This document shows positions 1 to 9,302 of a stretch of 64,000 nt of DNA, in pieces. Under the pieces are notes generated by a model. That model made no database searches and was not told where the DNA came from. It saw nothing but the letters and a program-made list of their open reading frames with translations. The position numbers and the translations under genes were made by a program. Numbering within the stretch: position 1 is the first letter of the stretch; each line of letters starts with the position of its first letter. This DNA is from Sphingopyxis fribergensis. GTDB taxonomy: Bacteria; Pseudomonadota; Alphaproteobacteria; Sphingomonadales; Sphingomonadaceae. The DNA lies in the NCBI RefSeq assembly GCF_000803645.1, contig NZ_CP009122.1, positions 4,874,501 to 4,938,500 of the forward strand, in the 5' to 3' direction.

Positions 1-1
1 C

Positions 2-382
2 CCGAAAGGGAGTGACGCACTGGCGCTGGCGCTGCGCCTTGATCAGGCGTGCGACGAGGCGAAAGCCGCCTATGCGGTCACCGGCGAGGTAGCCGCTCAA
101 ATCTATGCCCCCTATCTTTCTTCCATCTCGCAGCTTCGTTGCCGGATCGAGCCCGGGCAGAAGCTGATCGAGGCGCTGCTCAATCTCGACGCCCGGCCCG
201 TGGCGGAGGGGTGGAATCTCGGTATCATCGAGGCGAAGAGCCGGCGCGATGTCGCGGTCGGCCAACGGATCGATGGCGTCTGCTATGCGCCGCCGCTGCA
301 GGTCTATCTCGACCTGCTCCAGGCGTCCGGCCGTTCCCGTGAATTGGCGATGCACCTCCGTAGCGAATGTCTGGATAAATAA
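2..382 (+). CDS. AbiEi-like regulator/antitoxin, 5' truncated by the window
   Basis: The reading frame is open from the first bases of the window to a TAA at 380-382, giving 126 visible residues; the N-terminus lies outside. The C-terminal stretch PPLQVYLDLLQASGR followed by a short helix resembles the end of AbiEi-family (type IV) antitoxins, where a similar LVY-DL---G-R-EEAA pattern is seen. The stop codon overlaps the ATG of the next gene by one base (TAATG), so the two are translationally coupled. The coupling to a nucleotidyltransferase-fold gene supports an antitoxin/regulator role. The missing N-terminal winged helix cannot be checked here, so family assignment is moderate. Confidence 0.55.
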   Translation, partial: PKGSDALALALRLDQACDEAKAAYAVTGEVAAQIYAPYLSSISQLRCRIEPGQKLIEALLNLDARPVAEGWNLGIIEAKSRRDVAVGQRIDGVCYAPPLQVYLDLLQASGRSRELAMHLRSECLDK

Positions 383-1290
383 TGCCCAAACCACAGACGA
401 TCAGCGGCTATGAGGACATGGTCACCGACGCGTGCGAGCGCGTACTGGTCACGCTCCTGCGCGGGCTTGGACCATGGAAGGATTCGGTCTTTCTCGTCGG
501 CGGACTCGCGCCGCGCTATCTCGTGACCGCCAGGCCGCCGAAAGTCCCGAAACATGCGGGCACGGGTGACGTCGATATCGTCGTCGACGTCGGAATCCTC
601 ACGACGACCGAAGCCTACAGTACGCTAGAAGAAAATCTAAAGGCGATGAACTTCGAGCGCGCCGAGAATGAAAAGGGTGCGAAGCAATCCTGGCGGTGGC
701 GCGCCGAGATCGAGGACGGCACGACGATGATCCTCGAGTTTCTGGCGGACTCGCCGGAACTTGGAGGCGGCAAGGTAAAGGAACTTCCTTCGGACGGAAA
801 TGTCTCGGCGTTGAACATCCCCCACGCTTCCATGGTGTTCGACCATCACGGGACCGTCGAAATCACGGCGGACCTGCTGAACGGTAAGGGCCGTGCCACC
901 GAGGTCGTGCGCTACGCTGATATCGTCACCTTCACCTGTCTCAAGGCCTTTGCTTTCGATCAGAGGTTCGAGCGCAAGGATGCGCACGACCTGATCTACT
1001 GCATCGAGAATCTGGAAGGTGGCGTCGGCGCGGCGCAATCCGCATTCGCGGCTGCACTGACCGGTCCGCATGCCGAGGCGATACGCGAGGCTCTTACTCG
1101 CATGGCGGCTCGCTTCCGCGATCCCAATCCCGACGAGAGCTATTTGCGCGACGGGCCCGTCGCCGTGGCAAGTTTCGAAGACGACGAAGCCGATGTCTCG
1201 GCCGACCCCGATCTGCTGAACGCCCGGATCTTGCGGCAGCGACATGCCGCGGAAATTATGGCCGACTTCCTCAAGGCATTCGAAATCTGA
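382..1290 (+). CDS. AbiEii-like nucleotidyltransferase-fold protein (predicted type IV toxin)
   Basis: A 302-aa protein. Near residues 39-41 there is a VGG motif, and at 61-66 TGDVDIV supplies the G-x-D-x-D acid pair (D63, D65) of the nucleotidyltransferase fold. Spacing from GG to DxD fits AbiEii/MenT-type enzymes, which use NTPs to modify targets such as tRNA acceptor ends. It directly follows, and overlaps by one base, an AbiEi-like gene, the normal antitoxin-toxin order of type IV systems. The C-terminal third contains no recognised domain. It could instead be a housekeeping-like DUF family with the same fold. Toxin function is inferred from fold plus context only. Confidence 0.55.
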   Translation: MPKPQTISGYEDMVTDACERVLVTLLRGLGPWKDSVFLVGGLAPRYLVTARPPKVPKHAGTGDVDIVVDVGILTTTEAYSTLEENLKAMNFERAENEKGAKQSWRWRAEIEDGTTMILEFLADSPELGGGKVKELPSDGNVSALNIPHASMVFDHHGTVEITADLLNGKGRATEVVRYADIVTFTCLKAFAFDQRFERKDAHDLIYCIENLEGGVGAAQSAFAAALTGPHAEAIREALTRMAARFRDPNPDESYLRDGPVAVASFEDDEADVSADPDLLNARILRQRHAAEIMADFLKAFEI

Positions 1291-1342
1291 TGACGAAGGC
1301 TGTGATCGCAGTTTCGTTCCGGCGCATTCCAAGAGCTTGCCC

Positions 1343-2059
1343 GTGAACAAAGCGATCATAGTCGGCGCGAGTTCAGGGATCGGCCGAGAGCTGGCGATGC
1401 TGCTCTCGCATCATGGCTATTCGGTTGGCGTCACCAGTCGGCGCCGCGACCTGCTCGCCAATCTCGCTGGCAATTCTTCCGGTTCGATAATCTACGAGGC
1501 GTTCGACGTGGCCGACACGACCGCGATGCAACGCGGACTCGCCGCCCTGATCGAGCGGCTTGGCGGGCTCGACTTGCTGGTGATCAGTGCCGGGGTCGGC
1601 CACATAAATGCCGATCTTGTCTGGGAGGCGGAACGCGAGACCATCGCGGTGAATGTCGAAGGTTTCGCGGCCGCGGCCAATATCGGCATGCAGCACTTCA
1701 TCGCCCAAGGCACGGGGCATCTGGTGGCCATTTCGTCGATCGCGGGATTGCGGGGAAGCGGCGACGCGCCTGCCTACAATGCGTCCAAGGCCTTCGTCTC
1801 CAACTATATGGAGGCGCTACGCCAGAACATGGCGCGCCGGGGCCTGCCGATTGCAACGACCGACGTGCGGCCCGGCTTCGTCGACACCGCGATGGCGAAG
1901 GGTGACGGACTCTTCTGGGTTGCTTCGCCTGAAAAGGCGGCGAAGCAGATCTACGGCGCCATCCGCGCCCGTAAGTCTCATGCCTATGTCACCAAACGCT
2001 GGTGGCTCGTCGCTGGCCTGATGAAACTTCTGCCGAACGCCATCTACGACCGACTCTAG
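1343..2059 (+). CDS. SDR-family NAD(P)-dependent oxidoreductase
   Basis: A classical short-chain dehydrogenase of 238 aa when started at the GTG at 1343. The N-terminal glycine motif VGASSGIG binds NAD(P). The catalytic Ser lies in the stretch VAISSIAG, followed by Y-N-A-S-K (YxxxK). The longer open frame from 1244 adds about 33 residues that overlap the previous gene and lack homology to SDRs, so GTG 1343 is preferred; the aagag upstream is only a weak ribosome site. Substrate is not predictable. It sits between the toxin-antitoxin-like pair and the convergent defence-like operon and is not obviously linked to either. Confidence 0.85.
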   Translation: MNKAIIVGASSGIGRELAMLLSHHGYSVGVTSRRRDLLANLAGNSSGSIIYEAFDVADTTAMQRGLAALIERLGGLDLLVISAGVGHINADLVWEAERETIAVNVEGFAAAANIGMQHFIAQGTGHLVAISSIAGLRGSGDAPAYNASKAFVSNYMEALRQNMARRGLPIATTDVRPGFVDTAMAKGDGLFWVASPEKAAKQIYGAIRARKSHAYVTKRWWLVAGLMKLLPNAIYDRL

Positions 2060-2069
2060 CCGCTCGCGA

Positions 2070-5006
2070 TCATCGCCCGTGGCAGATTTTGTATTTCTTG
2101 CCAGAACCGCAGGGACATTTTTCGTTGCGGCCGACCTTTTTCCTCGGCTCAACCTCCCTGGGGGCACCGCGACGCTGATCGAACAGCGCCTGCAAAGGGG
2201 CAGGAATCACAACCTGTCGCTGCGGGGGACCGCCTTTGCGCCGAACCTCGCGAATGATGGCCTTCTGCTCCTGGAATGCCGCGCGATGGTTCGGATCCAT
2301 CGCATCCTCGAACGGCAGCAGCCGCTCGACCTCGTTCGCCGCCGCATCATGGTCGCCGCAGTACGCAAGAACCACCGCATATAGAGCGCGAGCTTCGAGA
2401 ACGGGCCCCGCGAGGCCCGCGCCTTGCAAGATGGGGAAGATGTTCCGTTCGAAGGCCTCGCGGGCGCTTATGAAGTCGTTCACCCAGACCAGTTCTTCGA
2501 CAAGATCGAGACCAACCCGGACGAATGACTGGTAGGATTGCGACAGTTCGTAGAATTTCATCGCATGGATGCGTGCGAGAGTAGATCGCTGGCTCTTCCG
2601 GCCCAAGGCCTGCGCGAAAAGATCGTGACTGTCTGCCAGATGTTTCAGCCGATCGGTGAGATCTTCGTCTTTGGGAAGAAGCTCCCGAAGTTCGGGGGCG
2701 TTCCGTCCTATCACATCGTCGGGCCTGATCCCGAGCTCCCGATAATATTCGCCGATGAGGGCGAGTGCCTCACTTACCGCTGTATCGTTGTCGCCGAGCT
2801 TGAAGAGGGCGAGGGCGCGATTGTAGCGAAACACGCGCAGATGTTCGGGCTGGTCGGGAAGTCGATCCGAAACTTCGTCAAGCATGGCCCGGACGCCATC
2901 AATGTCGCCAAGCTCGGACAAGAGCAACATCCGCTTCATGCCCCAGGCCATCCACTCCTCGTCGCCGAGCTCGTTCGCCCTCAGCAGCGATTCCATCTCG
3001 TCGACCCGCTCCCGGCCGGCCTCATAATCTCCCTCGCGCAGATCATTGAAGACCAGGCCGTCGAGCGCCCACAGCCTTGTCTCGGCATCTCCGTTCGGAT
3101 CGGCCGCGATCGTCAGCAGATAGGGTTCGATTTCCGGCCAGACCCCGAGTTCGTGGAACAATTCGTCTGTGGCAAACTGCACCAATATTCTCGCCTGACC
3201 GAGAAGCCCGAACAGACGGATGAGCAGTCCTAACTTCGCGAGGCTCCAGTTGGTCCGGATCGAGCTTACGATGACCCGCTGCAGCGAGCCCAAGGCTTTC
3301 TGCTCGAAGTCCTGACCCTTTGCCGAGACGTCCGCTTTGCCGAGTATCCTCACCGCGTCGTGAATTTTTAGGCCGCTATTCCCGAATAATTCCAGCGCAC
3401 CCGTTGCGGGAAGCGCGCGCAACCGGGCCGTGGCCGCCTTCGCGTCGATGTCGCATGCGGCTTGAAGCAAGGCACTGGCTTCGTCCCGTGAGAGCGCGAC
3501 ATCGGCGAGGCTCAGGACCGCGATCGTTTCTCTGTCGACCGGCGGCAAGCCTTCGAACGCGCGCCTCAGGATAATCTCTTGAGCCGTCTCGACGATATTG
3601 GTCTGCTGCTCGATATCCGTACAAAAGGCCCTAATGTCGCCGCCATATTCGCGCGCCGCGATCGTCGCCGCATTGAGTACATAAAATGGCAGGCCTCCGG
3701 TAATTCTGGATAGCCGCTCGCAATCGCCGAAATCGGCACGGCAACCAGCATCTTGAACTGCCGCCGCGATAGTGTCTTCGTCCCAGCCGTTCAGAGTCTC
3801 GGCTTGAATATCTAGTCCTGCTTCGAGTTCGGCGATGTGCCGACCCGGTTGGCTCAGCAGGACAAATCGGAGATTGGGGCCCCGTGCTACCAGCGCCTCT
3901 ATATCGGCCGCGGGAATGCGGTGGCTGTTATCGATGACGACAGCCGCGTGAAGGCCGTCTTCGCCGAGCTTGATGCTCAGCGCGCTCACCATGTCCAATC
4001 CGCTCGCGCCCGGCAGAAGAATTTCGCCGAGCTTGTCGTTGGAGCGACCGAACATCTTCGCCGCCACTTCGCGCGCTACCGCTGACGCGAGCGCGGGTCC
4101 CGGCGTGTCCCCAACGTCGAGATAGGTGACCGGGAGCGCAGCATGGACCGCGGCCTCGGCCATCCAGGCGGTTTTCCCCGAGCCCGAAAGTCCCGCTATG
4201 ATGCGGACGGGCTGGTCACTTAGCAGGGCGGGTTCGTCGACCTGGGCGCGGTACACCGGGGGCGGCGCCGGAAGCTGCTGCATCTGGACCACGAGCTGCT
4301 CGAACAGGTCCGGCAATTCCTCGCGGGAAAAACTGTGATCCTCGCGCGGAGGCGTGCCAGCGGATGCGAGCATGACCATGGCGGCCAGCTTCCAGGTCAG
4401 CGTCTCCGGCCTGAGCAACCCGAATGGCAGCTGCGCCGCGAGATCCGAGCAATATGCAGCCATACCGGCAACATTGTCGGCAGGTCGAGGCAGGCAATTG
4501 TCGGAGGGCTCAGGACCGCCTGGCCAATGCAGCTCGACATCGTCAGGCCAGTCATCCGCGGCAATCTTCTTGAGCAGGGCTGGCGACGGAGGCGCATTCG
4601 TCGCGATCACGAATCTCGCGTCGCCAGCTCGCAGGCCGTTCTGATGATCCGCACGTATGTCCTCGAAACGCTCTAGTGCTCCTGAAATATCACTGGGATT
4701 GAGGACGTCCTGCCGCGTTTTGACCTGCGCATAGATACGGGCGTCCGGAAGCTGGACTTCAATGTCCTCGTCCCGCTCGACGATGATATGTTCGGCTCCC
4801 GCCTTTCCCGCGAGGAGAAGGCACGCTGCCGCGAAAAGATGCTGGTAGAGGAAACCCCTGTGTACGGCCTCGATCCGGATGAGTTGGCGCTCGTCGAGAA
4901 CGAGGAGTTCGTCGACCGGCGGCTGTGGGCGTTCTGCCTCATCCTCCGCGCGGTGATCGGCCGCATTATGACCGGAATTGTCTCCGGGATCTTCTGACGC
5001 GGTCAT
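2070..5006 (-). CDS. Nuclease-like/P-loop NTPase/TPR-like protein with C-terminal SEC-C zinc motif
   Basis: A 978-aa multidomain protein. Residues 45-135 look like a PD-(D/E)xK nuclease: an acidic run near 79-83 (EDIEVQ) and the QVK triad element at 94-96. A P-loop follows at 271-279 (AGLSGSGKT) with a probable Walker B at 355-359 (VVIDN). The middle and C-terminal half is helical, with repeat-like segments resembling TPRs. The last about 22 residues form an SEC-C motif (CPCGSGKKYKICH). This architecture matches STAND-type (nSTAND3-like) defence NTPases. The start at 5006 is chosen because ATG and the upstream gene's TGA overlap (ATGA); an 18-residue longer form is possible. It is the last gene of a three-gene operon. 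No experimental family name is assigned. Confidence 0.75.
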   Translation of the reverse strand: MTASEDPGDNSGHNAADHRAEDEAERPQPPVDELLVLDERQLIRIEAVHRGFLYQHLFAAACLLLAGKAGAEHIIVERDEDIEVQLPDARIYAQVKTRQDVLNPSDISGALERFEDIRADHQNGLRAGDARFVIATNAPPSPALLKKIAADDWPDDVELHWPGGPEPSDNCLPRPADNVAGMAAYCSDLAAQLPFGLLRPETLTWKLAAMVMLASAGTPPREDHSFSREELPDLFEQLVVQMQQLPAPPPVYRAQVDEPALLSDQPVRIIAGLSGSGKTAWMAEAAVHAALPVTYLDVGDTPGPALASAVAREVAAKMFGRSNDKLGEILLPGASGLDMVSALSIKLGEDGLHAAVVIDNSHRIPAADIEALVARGPNLRFVLLSQPGRHIAELEAGLDIQAETLNGWDEDTIAAAVQDAGCRADFGDCERLSRITGGLPFYVLNAATIAAREYGGDIRAFCTDIEQQTNIVETAQEIILRRAFEGLPPVDRETIAVLSLADVALSRDEASALLQAACDIDAKAATARLRALPATGALELFGNSGLKIHDAVRILGKADVSAKGQDFEQKALGSLQRVIVSSIRTNWSLAKLGLLIRLFGLLGQARILVQFATDELFHELGVWPEIEPYLLTIAADPNGDAETRLWALDGLVFNDLREGDYEAGRERVDEMESLLRANELGDEEWMAWGMKRMLLLSELGDIDGVRAMLDEVSDRLPDQPEHLRVFRYNRALALFKLGDNDTAVSEALALIGEYYRELGIRPDDVIGRNAPELRELLPKDEDLTDRLKHLADSHDLFAQALGRKSQRSTLARIHAMKFYELSQSYQSFVRVGLDLVEELVWVNDFISAREAFERNIFPILQGAGLAGPVLEARALYAVVLAYCGDHDAAANEVERLLPFEDAMDPNHRAAFQEQKAIIREVRRKGGPPQRQVVIPAPLQALFDQRRGAPREVEPRKKVGRNEKCPCGSGKKYKICHGR

Positions 5007-5788
5007 CGTGTCGTGAAGGCTGCGACGACCTTGTTCGTCCCGTCCATGAGCAGGCCGCACTGAATGTCGGCGACCAGGACCGTCGAATTCACCGTGATAT
5101 CGGTCGGATTGCTGATCGTCGTCTTGCCATAGGGGTAGGTGGCGCGAACGACATTCGGGAGCTTCGGCACGACAACAAAGGCAATCTTGGCTTGGGGTTT
5201 GAAGGCTTGCGCTTCGGCGACGCTCATGGGGATGGTCCCGATGACCCCACCCTTGTTGGCGATGAAAAGCTCTTCGCCATAGCGCGCCGGTTCACCCTCG
5301 AAGATCGCGTTCTCGGTCCGGGTAATCTTGCTGATGGTGGCCTTCGCCCCGAAGCCATTCTGCGCGGAATAGGTGCCGGTCGTGACCTCGCTGCTCGAAA
5401 TCGTCACGTCGAGGTTGCTGAGGGTGCTGGCCTTCGGACTTTCGACTTTTGCATAATAGAAGGTGTCCCAAGCGCTGAAGTTCGTATTGTCGAACAGGTA
5501 GGACTTCACCTCGAAGGCTCCGAGATCGGCATTATAGGCCAGATATTCCGCGCCTTCGATCTTCTTCGAGATGATGAGGGGGCCGGAGCCGCCCGCTGCT
5601 GCGAGCCGGGCGCGGTATGCATCGCTGGTCTCGAATTCGTCCTTCGGCGCGACGGGCTTGATGGACGCGATAGCCTGGTCGAAGGTCTGGGGCTGCACCA
5701 TGGTGCCCGTATAGGCTGCACAGCCCGATTGCGCCTGCGCCAGTCCCGGCGCGCAGATCAGCGCCGCAGCCAGAATGATTTTCCTCAT
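5003..5788 (-). CDS. Secreted/periplasmic protein of unknown function
   Basis: A 261-aa protein with a clear Sec signal peptide: MRKIILAAALI, a hydrophobic core, and an AQA-Q cleavage region near residue 20. Two cysteines remain in the mature part (near the N-terminus and near the C-terminus) and may form a disulfide. The mature region is rich in beta-prone segments; no enzyme motif is recognised. It lies 39 nt downstream of the TrlF-like gene, and its stop codon overlaps the start of the nuclease-NTPase gene, so it is embedded in that operon. An exported protein between two cytoplasmic ATPases is unusual for a defence operon. It may be an unrelated passenger. Confidence 0.7.
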   Translation of the reverse strand: MRKIILAAALICAPGLAQAQSGCAAYTGTMVQPQTFDQAIASIKPVAPKDEFETSDAYRARLAAAGGSGPLIISKKIEGAEYLAYNADLGAFEVKSYLFDNTNFSAWDTFYYAKVESPKASTLSNLDVTISSSEVTTGTYSAQNGFGAKATISKITRTENAIFEGEPARYGEELFIANKGGVIGTIPMSVAEAQAFKPQAKIAFVVVPKLPNVVRATYPYGKTTISNPTDITVNSTVLVADIQCGLLMDGTNKVVAAFTTR

Positions 5789-5827
5789 TGGTTTTGCTCC
5801 CCCTTGAGCCCGTGCAAAATATCGAGA

Positions 5828-8791
5828 CTAACGCTCCAGGCGAACGCGCAGGCGCCGTGCGCGCTCGCGAAACGCATGTTCCCCGCCCTCGAGAATGTCG
5901 CAGACCATCTTGCGGATCGGTGCATCTTCGAGGCCGCCGCTCGCATAGGCGATCTCGGGCAAGCCATCCCCCGGATGCGGGCCGGCCGATGCAACGATGA
6001 CCTGATCGGCGTCGGTGTTGATCACCAGATTGGCGTTATGCGTGACGATGATGACCTGGCGCTTCGCCTTGGCCTTGAGGAACAGGCCGACGAGTTCATC
6101 ATAGATCGACTTGGGATCGAGATTTTCCTCGGGCTGATCGATGATCAGCGGCCGCTCATCTGCGTTGTCGAGCGCGAGGTACAGCAGCAGGAGTACGATG
6201 CCGCGCGTGCCCGGCGAAAGTTTGCGGATGTCGACCCCATCATAATCGACGCTGTACCGGACTTCGATATGATCGGTGCCATAGAGCCAGCGCGCGAACA
6301 GCTTGAGCCAGCCGCGGAATGCGGCGGCATCGCTGCGCTGTGCGAGAGCATGTTCGAAGAAGCTCTTCTGATATTTTTGGCGAAAGTCTTTGAGCGCCTC
6401 GGTCACTTCTTCGGCGGTCCCACTCTCCCAAACGCCGCGAAGCTCGTCATTCGCGGCCTCGAGCAATTTGCCCTCGCCGCGGAACGGGCCCTGTCGGCGA
6501 AGGTCCAGCAGATCCTCGCCGCGCTTTGCCCACTCCGCCATGTCTGCTCGGCGGGTGACGGTGAATGCAAGCTTCCCGAGCGTCCCGCCCGTCTCGTCCA
6601 TTCGCGCCCGGATGGGTGCGTAAAGGTCGTTGAGGACCTGCTGTTCCGAAAACACCGCTTCGAAGATCCGCCGGTAGCTTGACTGCCTTTCCGTAGGCAG
6701 GCCCTTGGCGCGCTCCTCTGCGCCCTCATAGTCCTTCAGCTTGTCCTGCAGGACCGAGAGCAATTCGGTCTCGGTCGTGATTTTCGTCGACAGGGAATTG
6801 AACCGTTCGCGTGTTTCCTTGTCGACGTTTATGATATCGCCGAGCCGCCGGATTTCCGCATCGAGCCGGCCAAGGGGAAGTCTCGTCAGATCGGCATCGT
6901 CGGCGATGAGCGGGGTCGCTGGATCGGTGATTGCGATATCGATCCCGCGCCACCCGTCACGGTTCTTCCGGGTGGAGGACAGGTTGTCGTTGATGATGCC
7001 GTCCACATTGCCGCTGTACTGCGTCAGAAACGGGTCCCACGCCTCTCCGGCTATGCCGGCATCCTTGTGGCGCTCTTGCGCATCGCGCAGATTTTCGGGC
7101 GCCTGATGGGTCCGGAAGTCCGAAACCTCGTCCTGGACGAGTAGCAACTTCTGCTCGCGATTGGTCAGGCGCCTAACCCGTGCGCGCACTTCGTTTGCCG
7201 CCTCGGTCAGGGCCTCGAGGCGCTTGATCCGGTCCTCGCTGCCTTTGCGGACAAGCTTGCCGCGGTCCTCGGTGAGCTGGGTGATCTTGAGCTTCTTCTC
7301 GTCGACCTGCTTCCGAATGGCCACGATCTGAGATTGCTTCTCGAGCTCGATGTTGATCCGGTCGGACAATTCCTCGAGCTTCTGTTCTTCGCGGCGTCGC
7401 GCCTCGCGGAACCGGGCTGCCTTGAGGTCGCGAAGGTCCGCAAAATCGACCGCGCCCTCTCGCTCGGTCGGGCTGTGGGCGTCAAAGACCACGCGCTCGA
7501 CTTCCGACAGCAGGCCATCGGTCATTCCCTCCGGTGAGCAGAGCGATTCCACGAACTGCTGTGTCAGGTATCGAGCGCGGGCGTAGCCGTCCCATGCCGC
7601 CGCGGCATTATCGAGGCCGCGTTCGGTGACAACGCCATTGCCCCAATCGAGCTTCACCGTCGCATCGTCGAGATATTCGCTCGCCCGAACCAGGAAAGAC
7701 TGCATAGGGAGCTGGTCGGCATGGGCATCGCAGCCCGCTGCGATCATGTCGGCCAGCGCGGTCTTGCCGGACCCGCGCGCACCAATGATCGCGACGAGGC
7801 CCGGGTTGAGATCGATCACCGAATTGGGGGCCCACGGCGCATTCGTCAGGGTCACACGGTGGATCGTCTCAGACGGCGCAGCTGCGGGCGGCGCCTCGGT
7901 CCCGACGTAAGCGCGGCCCTCGGGATCGATGCAGGCCTGCTTCAGTCCGTCGAATGTCGCCGCACCTTTGATCCAGGTATAGCGGTCGCCATCGGGCGCG
8001 CCCGTTCGTTCCACAGAATGCCCGTCGCTGCCGTGCATGCAGGGCTTGAGCCCGCCGTAGGTCTCGCAGATATGCTCGCGACTGGTTTTTCGGCCGAGCC
8101 AAAATTCACGTTGCGCCGGGCTCGACGCGAACATGATGTGAGCAAAATGTTCAATCTGCTGGCGCAAAGCTTGGTCTGCGCCATCTTGAAGTCCCGATGT
8201 CCCATCGCCCTTCGCGCCGGCGACCGCGATCAGGATATTCTCCTGCGCCCAGCTCATCCCCTTATATTCTTCACGGAGCTGATCGAAGCTTACCTTGAAT
8301 TGTTCGGAGCCGTGGCGAAGCGCTGAACGATCATCGGTCAGCTCGGAATTGAGCGAACGTCCCAGGCGGATCAGCTCCGAAGGATTACAGGCGAAGGTGT
8401 CGGTCGTGGTCTTGAAGGTCAGGCGCTGAAGGAAGCGCGTGAGCTGCTCGATATGATCGGGATCGTCGGGGCAGACGAGCAGATGGGCGTTGATCCACGA
8501 CCGCGCGGTTCCCACGCTGAACCGAAGCTCGATATTCGGAAAGATCAGGTCGCAGTCCTTGAGGCGACCTTGCTCCTTGCGCGCGCGAACCTCCTTGTAG
8601 AGTTCAAGCCCGTAATAGTCGGTAATACCGAGCGCACGGATCGCCGGCGTCGCACCCTCGATCGCGGCAAGATAGGCTTCCCAATCGCCCTTGAACTGGT
8701 CGTTGAAGATCGTGCCCGGGGCGTGGACGTGCGGATCCCATCGCAGCCACAACGATCCCGGTCCGATCGATTCCTCTTCCCCCACGGTCAT
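5828..8791 (-). CDS. TrlF-like protein: PHP phosphoesterase domain fused to SMC/ABC ATPase
   Basis: A 987-aa protein. The N-terminus (WDPHVH, His21 and His23) and later His/Asp residues such as MHGSDGHS fit a PHP metal-dependent phosphoesterase domain. A Walker A (IIGARGSGKTA) follows at about residue 335. Long charged coiled-coil segments lie roughly between 450 and 620. The C-terminal ATPase half has the ABC signature LSPGTRG, Walker B PLIIDQPEENLD and H-loop VTHNAN. This is the layout of TrlF-family AAA/ABC-like ATPases and related anti-phage or nucleic-acid repair SMC proteins. ATG 8791 is preferred to the TTG at 8812. It is the first gene of the operon; the substrate is unknown. Confidence 0.8.
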   Translation of the reverse strand: MTVGEEESIGPGSLWLRWDPHVHAPGTIFNDQFKGDWEAYLAAIEGATPAIRALGITDYYGLELYKEVRARKEQGRLKDCDLIFPNIELRFSVGTARSWINAHLLVCPDDPDHIEQLTRFLQRLTFKTTTDTFACNPSELIRLGRSLNSELTDDRSALRHGSEQFKVSFDQLREEYKGMSWAQENILIAVAGAKGDGTSGLQDGADQALRQQIEHFAHIMFASSPAQREFWLGRKTSREHICETYGGLKPCMHGSDGHSVERTGAPDGDRYTWIKGAATFDGLKQACIDPEGRAYVGTEAPPAAAPSETIHRVTLTNAPWAPNSVIDLNPGLVAIIGARGSGKTALADMIAAGCDAHADQLPMQSFLVRASEYLDDATVKLDWGNGVVTERGLDNAAAAWDGYARARYLTQQFVESLCSPEGMTDGLLSEVERVVFDAHSPTEREGAVDFADLRDLKAARFREARRREEQKLEELSDRINIELEKQSQIVAIRKQVDEKKLKITQLTEDRGKLVRKGSEDRIKRLEALTEAANEVRARVRRLTNREQKLLLVQDEVSDFRTHQAPENLRDAQERHKDAGIAGEAWDPFLTQYSGNVDGIINDNLSSTRKNRDGWRGIDIAITDPATPLIADDADLTRLPLGRLDAEIRRLGDIINVDKETRERFNSLSTKITTETELLSVLQDKLKDYEGAEERAKGLPTERQSSYRRIFEAVFSEQQVLNDLYAPIRARMDETGGTLGKLAFTVTRRADMAEWAKRGEDLLDLRRQGPFRGEGKLLEAANDELRGVWESGTAEEVTEALKDFRQKYQKSFFEHALAQRSDAAAFRGWLKLFARWLYGTDHIEVRYSVDYDGVDIRKLSPGTRGIVLLLLYLALDNADERPLIIDQPEENLDPKSIYDELVGLFLKAKAKRQVIIVTHNANLVINTDADQVIVASAGPHPGDGLPEIAYASGGLEDAPIRKMVCDILEGGEHAFRERARRLRVRLER

Positions 8792-8963
8792 GGCGCGGCA
8801 CGCTATCGTCAACAGGGGGGAAACGGAAGTGCCGCCGCCAGATCAAACCATTTTGGATCTATTTTGTGCCGGGGCCTGCGGCCTGATCGCAGGGCGGCTC
8901 GGGCTCGCCGGAACCGCAGGACTTGCCGGCCGTTTCCCAGTGGCAACGTCCATAGGAGCTGTC

Positions 8964-9092
8964 ATGGCAAGCGCACCGCCCGACCCGCATCCCGATTCTC
9001 CCCCGACCGGCCCCGAGCAAGTTCCGGAGCAGGTTCCCCTTCCTGATGACGACGGTCGGGAAAGTGTCGAGGACGTGCCTGACGCAGAATGA
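8964..9092 (+). CDS. Small proline-rich acidic protein (42 aa)
   Basis: A short frame with a good ribosome site: AGGAG at 8954-8958, five bases before ATG 8964. The product is dominated by Pro, Asp and Glu (PDPHPDSPPTGPEQVPEQVP) and is expected to be disordered. Similar short proline-rich proteins are common in sphingomonads; no function is known to me. It is divergent from the TrlF-like gene and followed at 9157 by a stem-loop. It is too short for codon statistics to decide, so it may be non-coding. Confidence 0.4.
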   Translation: MASAPPDPHPDSPPTGPEQVPEQVPLPDDDGRESVEDVPDAE

Positions 9093-9156
9093 TCGTCGGG
9101 CCGCTTGGCTTCTCGCCTGCGGCATGGCGCCCGCATATCTGCGGAGCGGAAATGGT

Positions 9157-9186
9157 AAGCCCCGCTACATCGCTGCAGCGGGGCTT
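9157..9186. terminator. Stem-loop, likely transcription terminator
   Basis: A perfect 10-bp inverted repeat (AAGCCCCGCT / AGCGGGGCTT) around a 10-nt loop. There is no strong T-tract on the + side; the A at the left arm would give a short U run on the - side. It separates the small + gene from the leftward-reading lipoprotein gene. The rest of 9093-9302 has no gene that I can support. Confidence 0.55.
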
Positions 9187-9302
9187 CCCTAGATTGCATC
9201 CGAAGATGCGATCAAATTCTGCCATTCTTTCGTCTGGACAGGTAAGTGAAACGTGCCGGGCGCGCGATGGTTCCGTGGGCTACTTCGAGGCCCGGAATTT
9301 TT

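Noticed and set aside
637..1359. 240-residue minus-strand open frame
   Set aside because: Antisense to the nucleotidyltransferase-like gene; no motif and no ribosome site.
4925..6682. 585-residue plus-strand open frame
   Set aside because: Antisense to the secreted protein and TrlF-like genes; composition lacks protein-like motifs.
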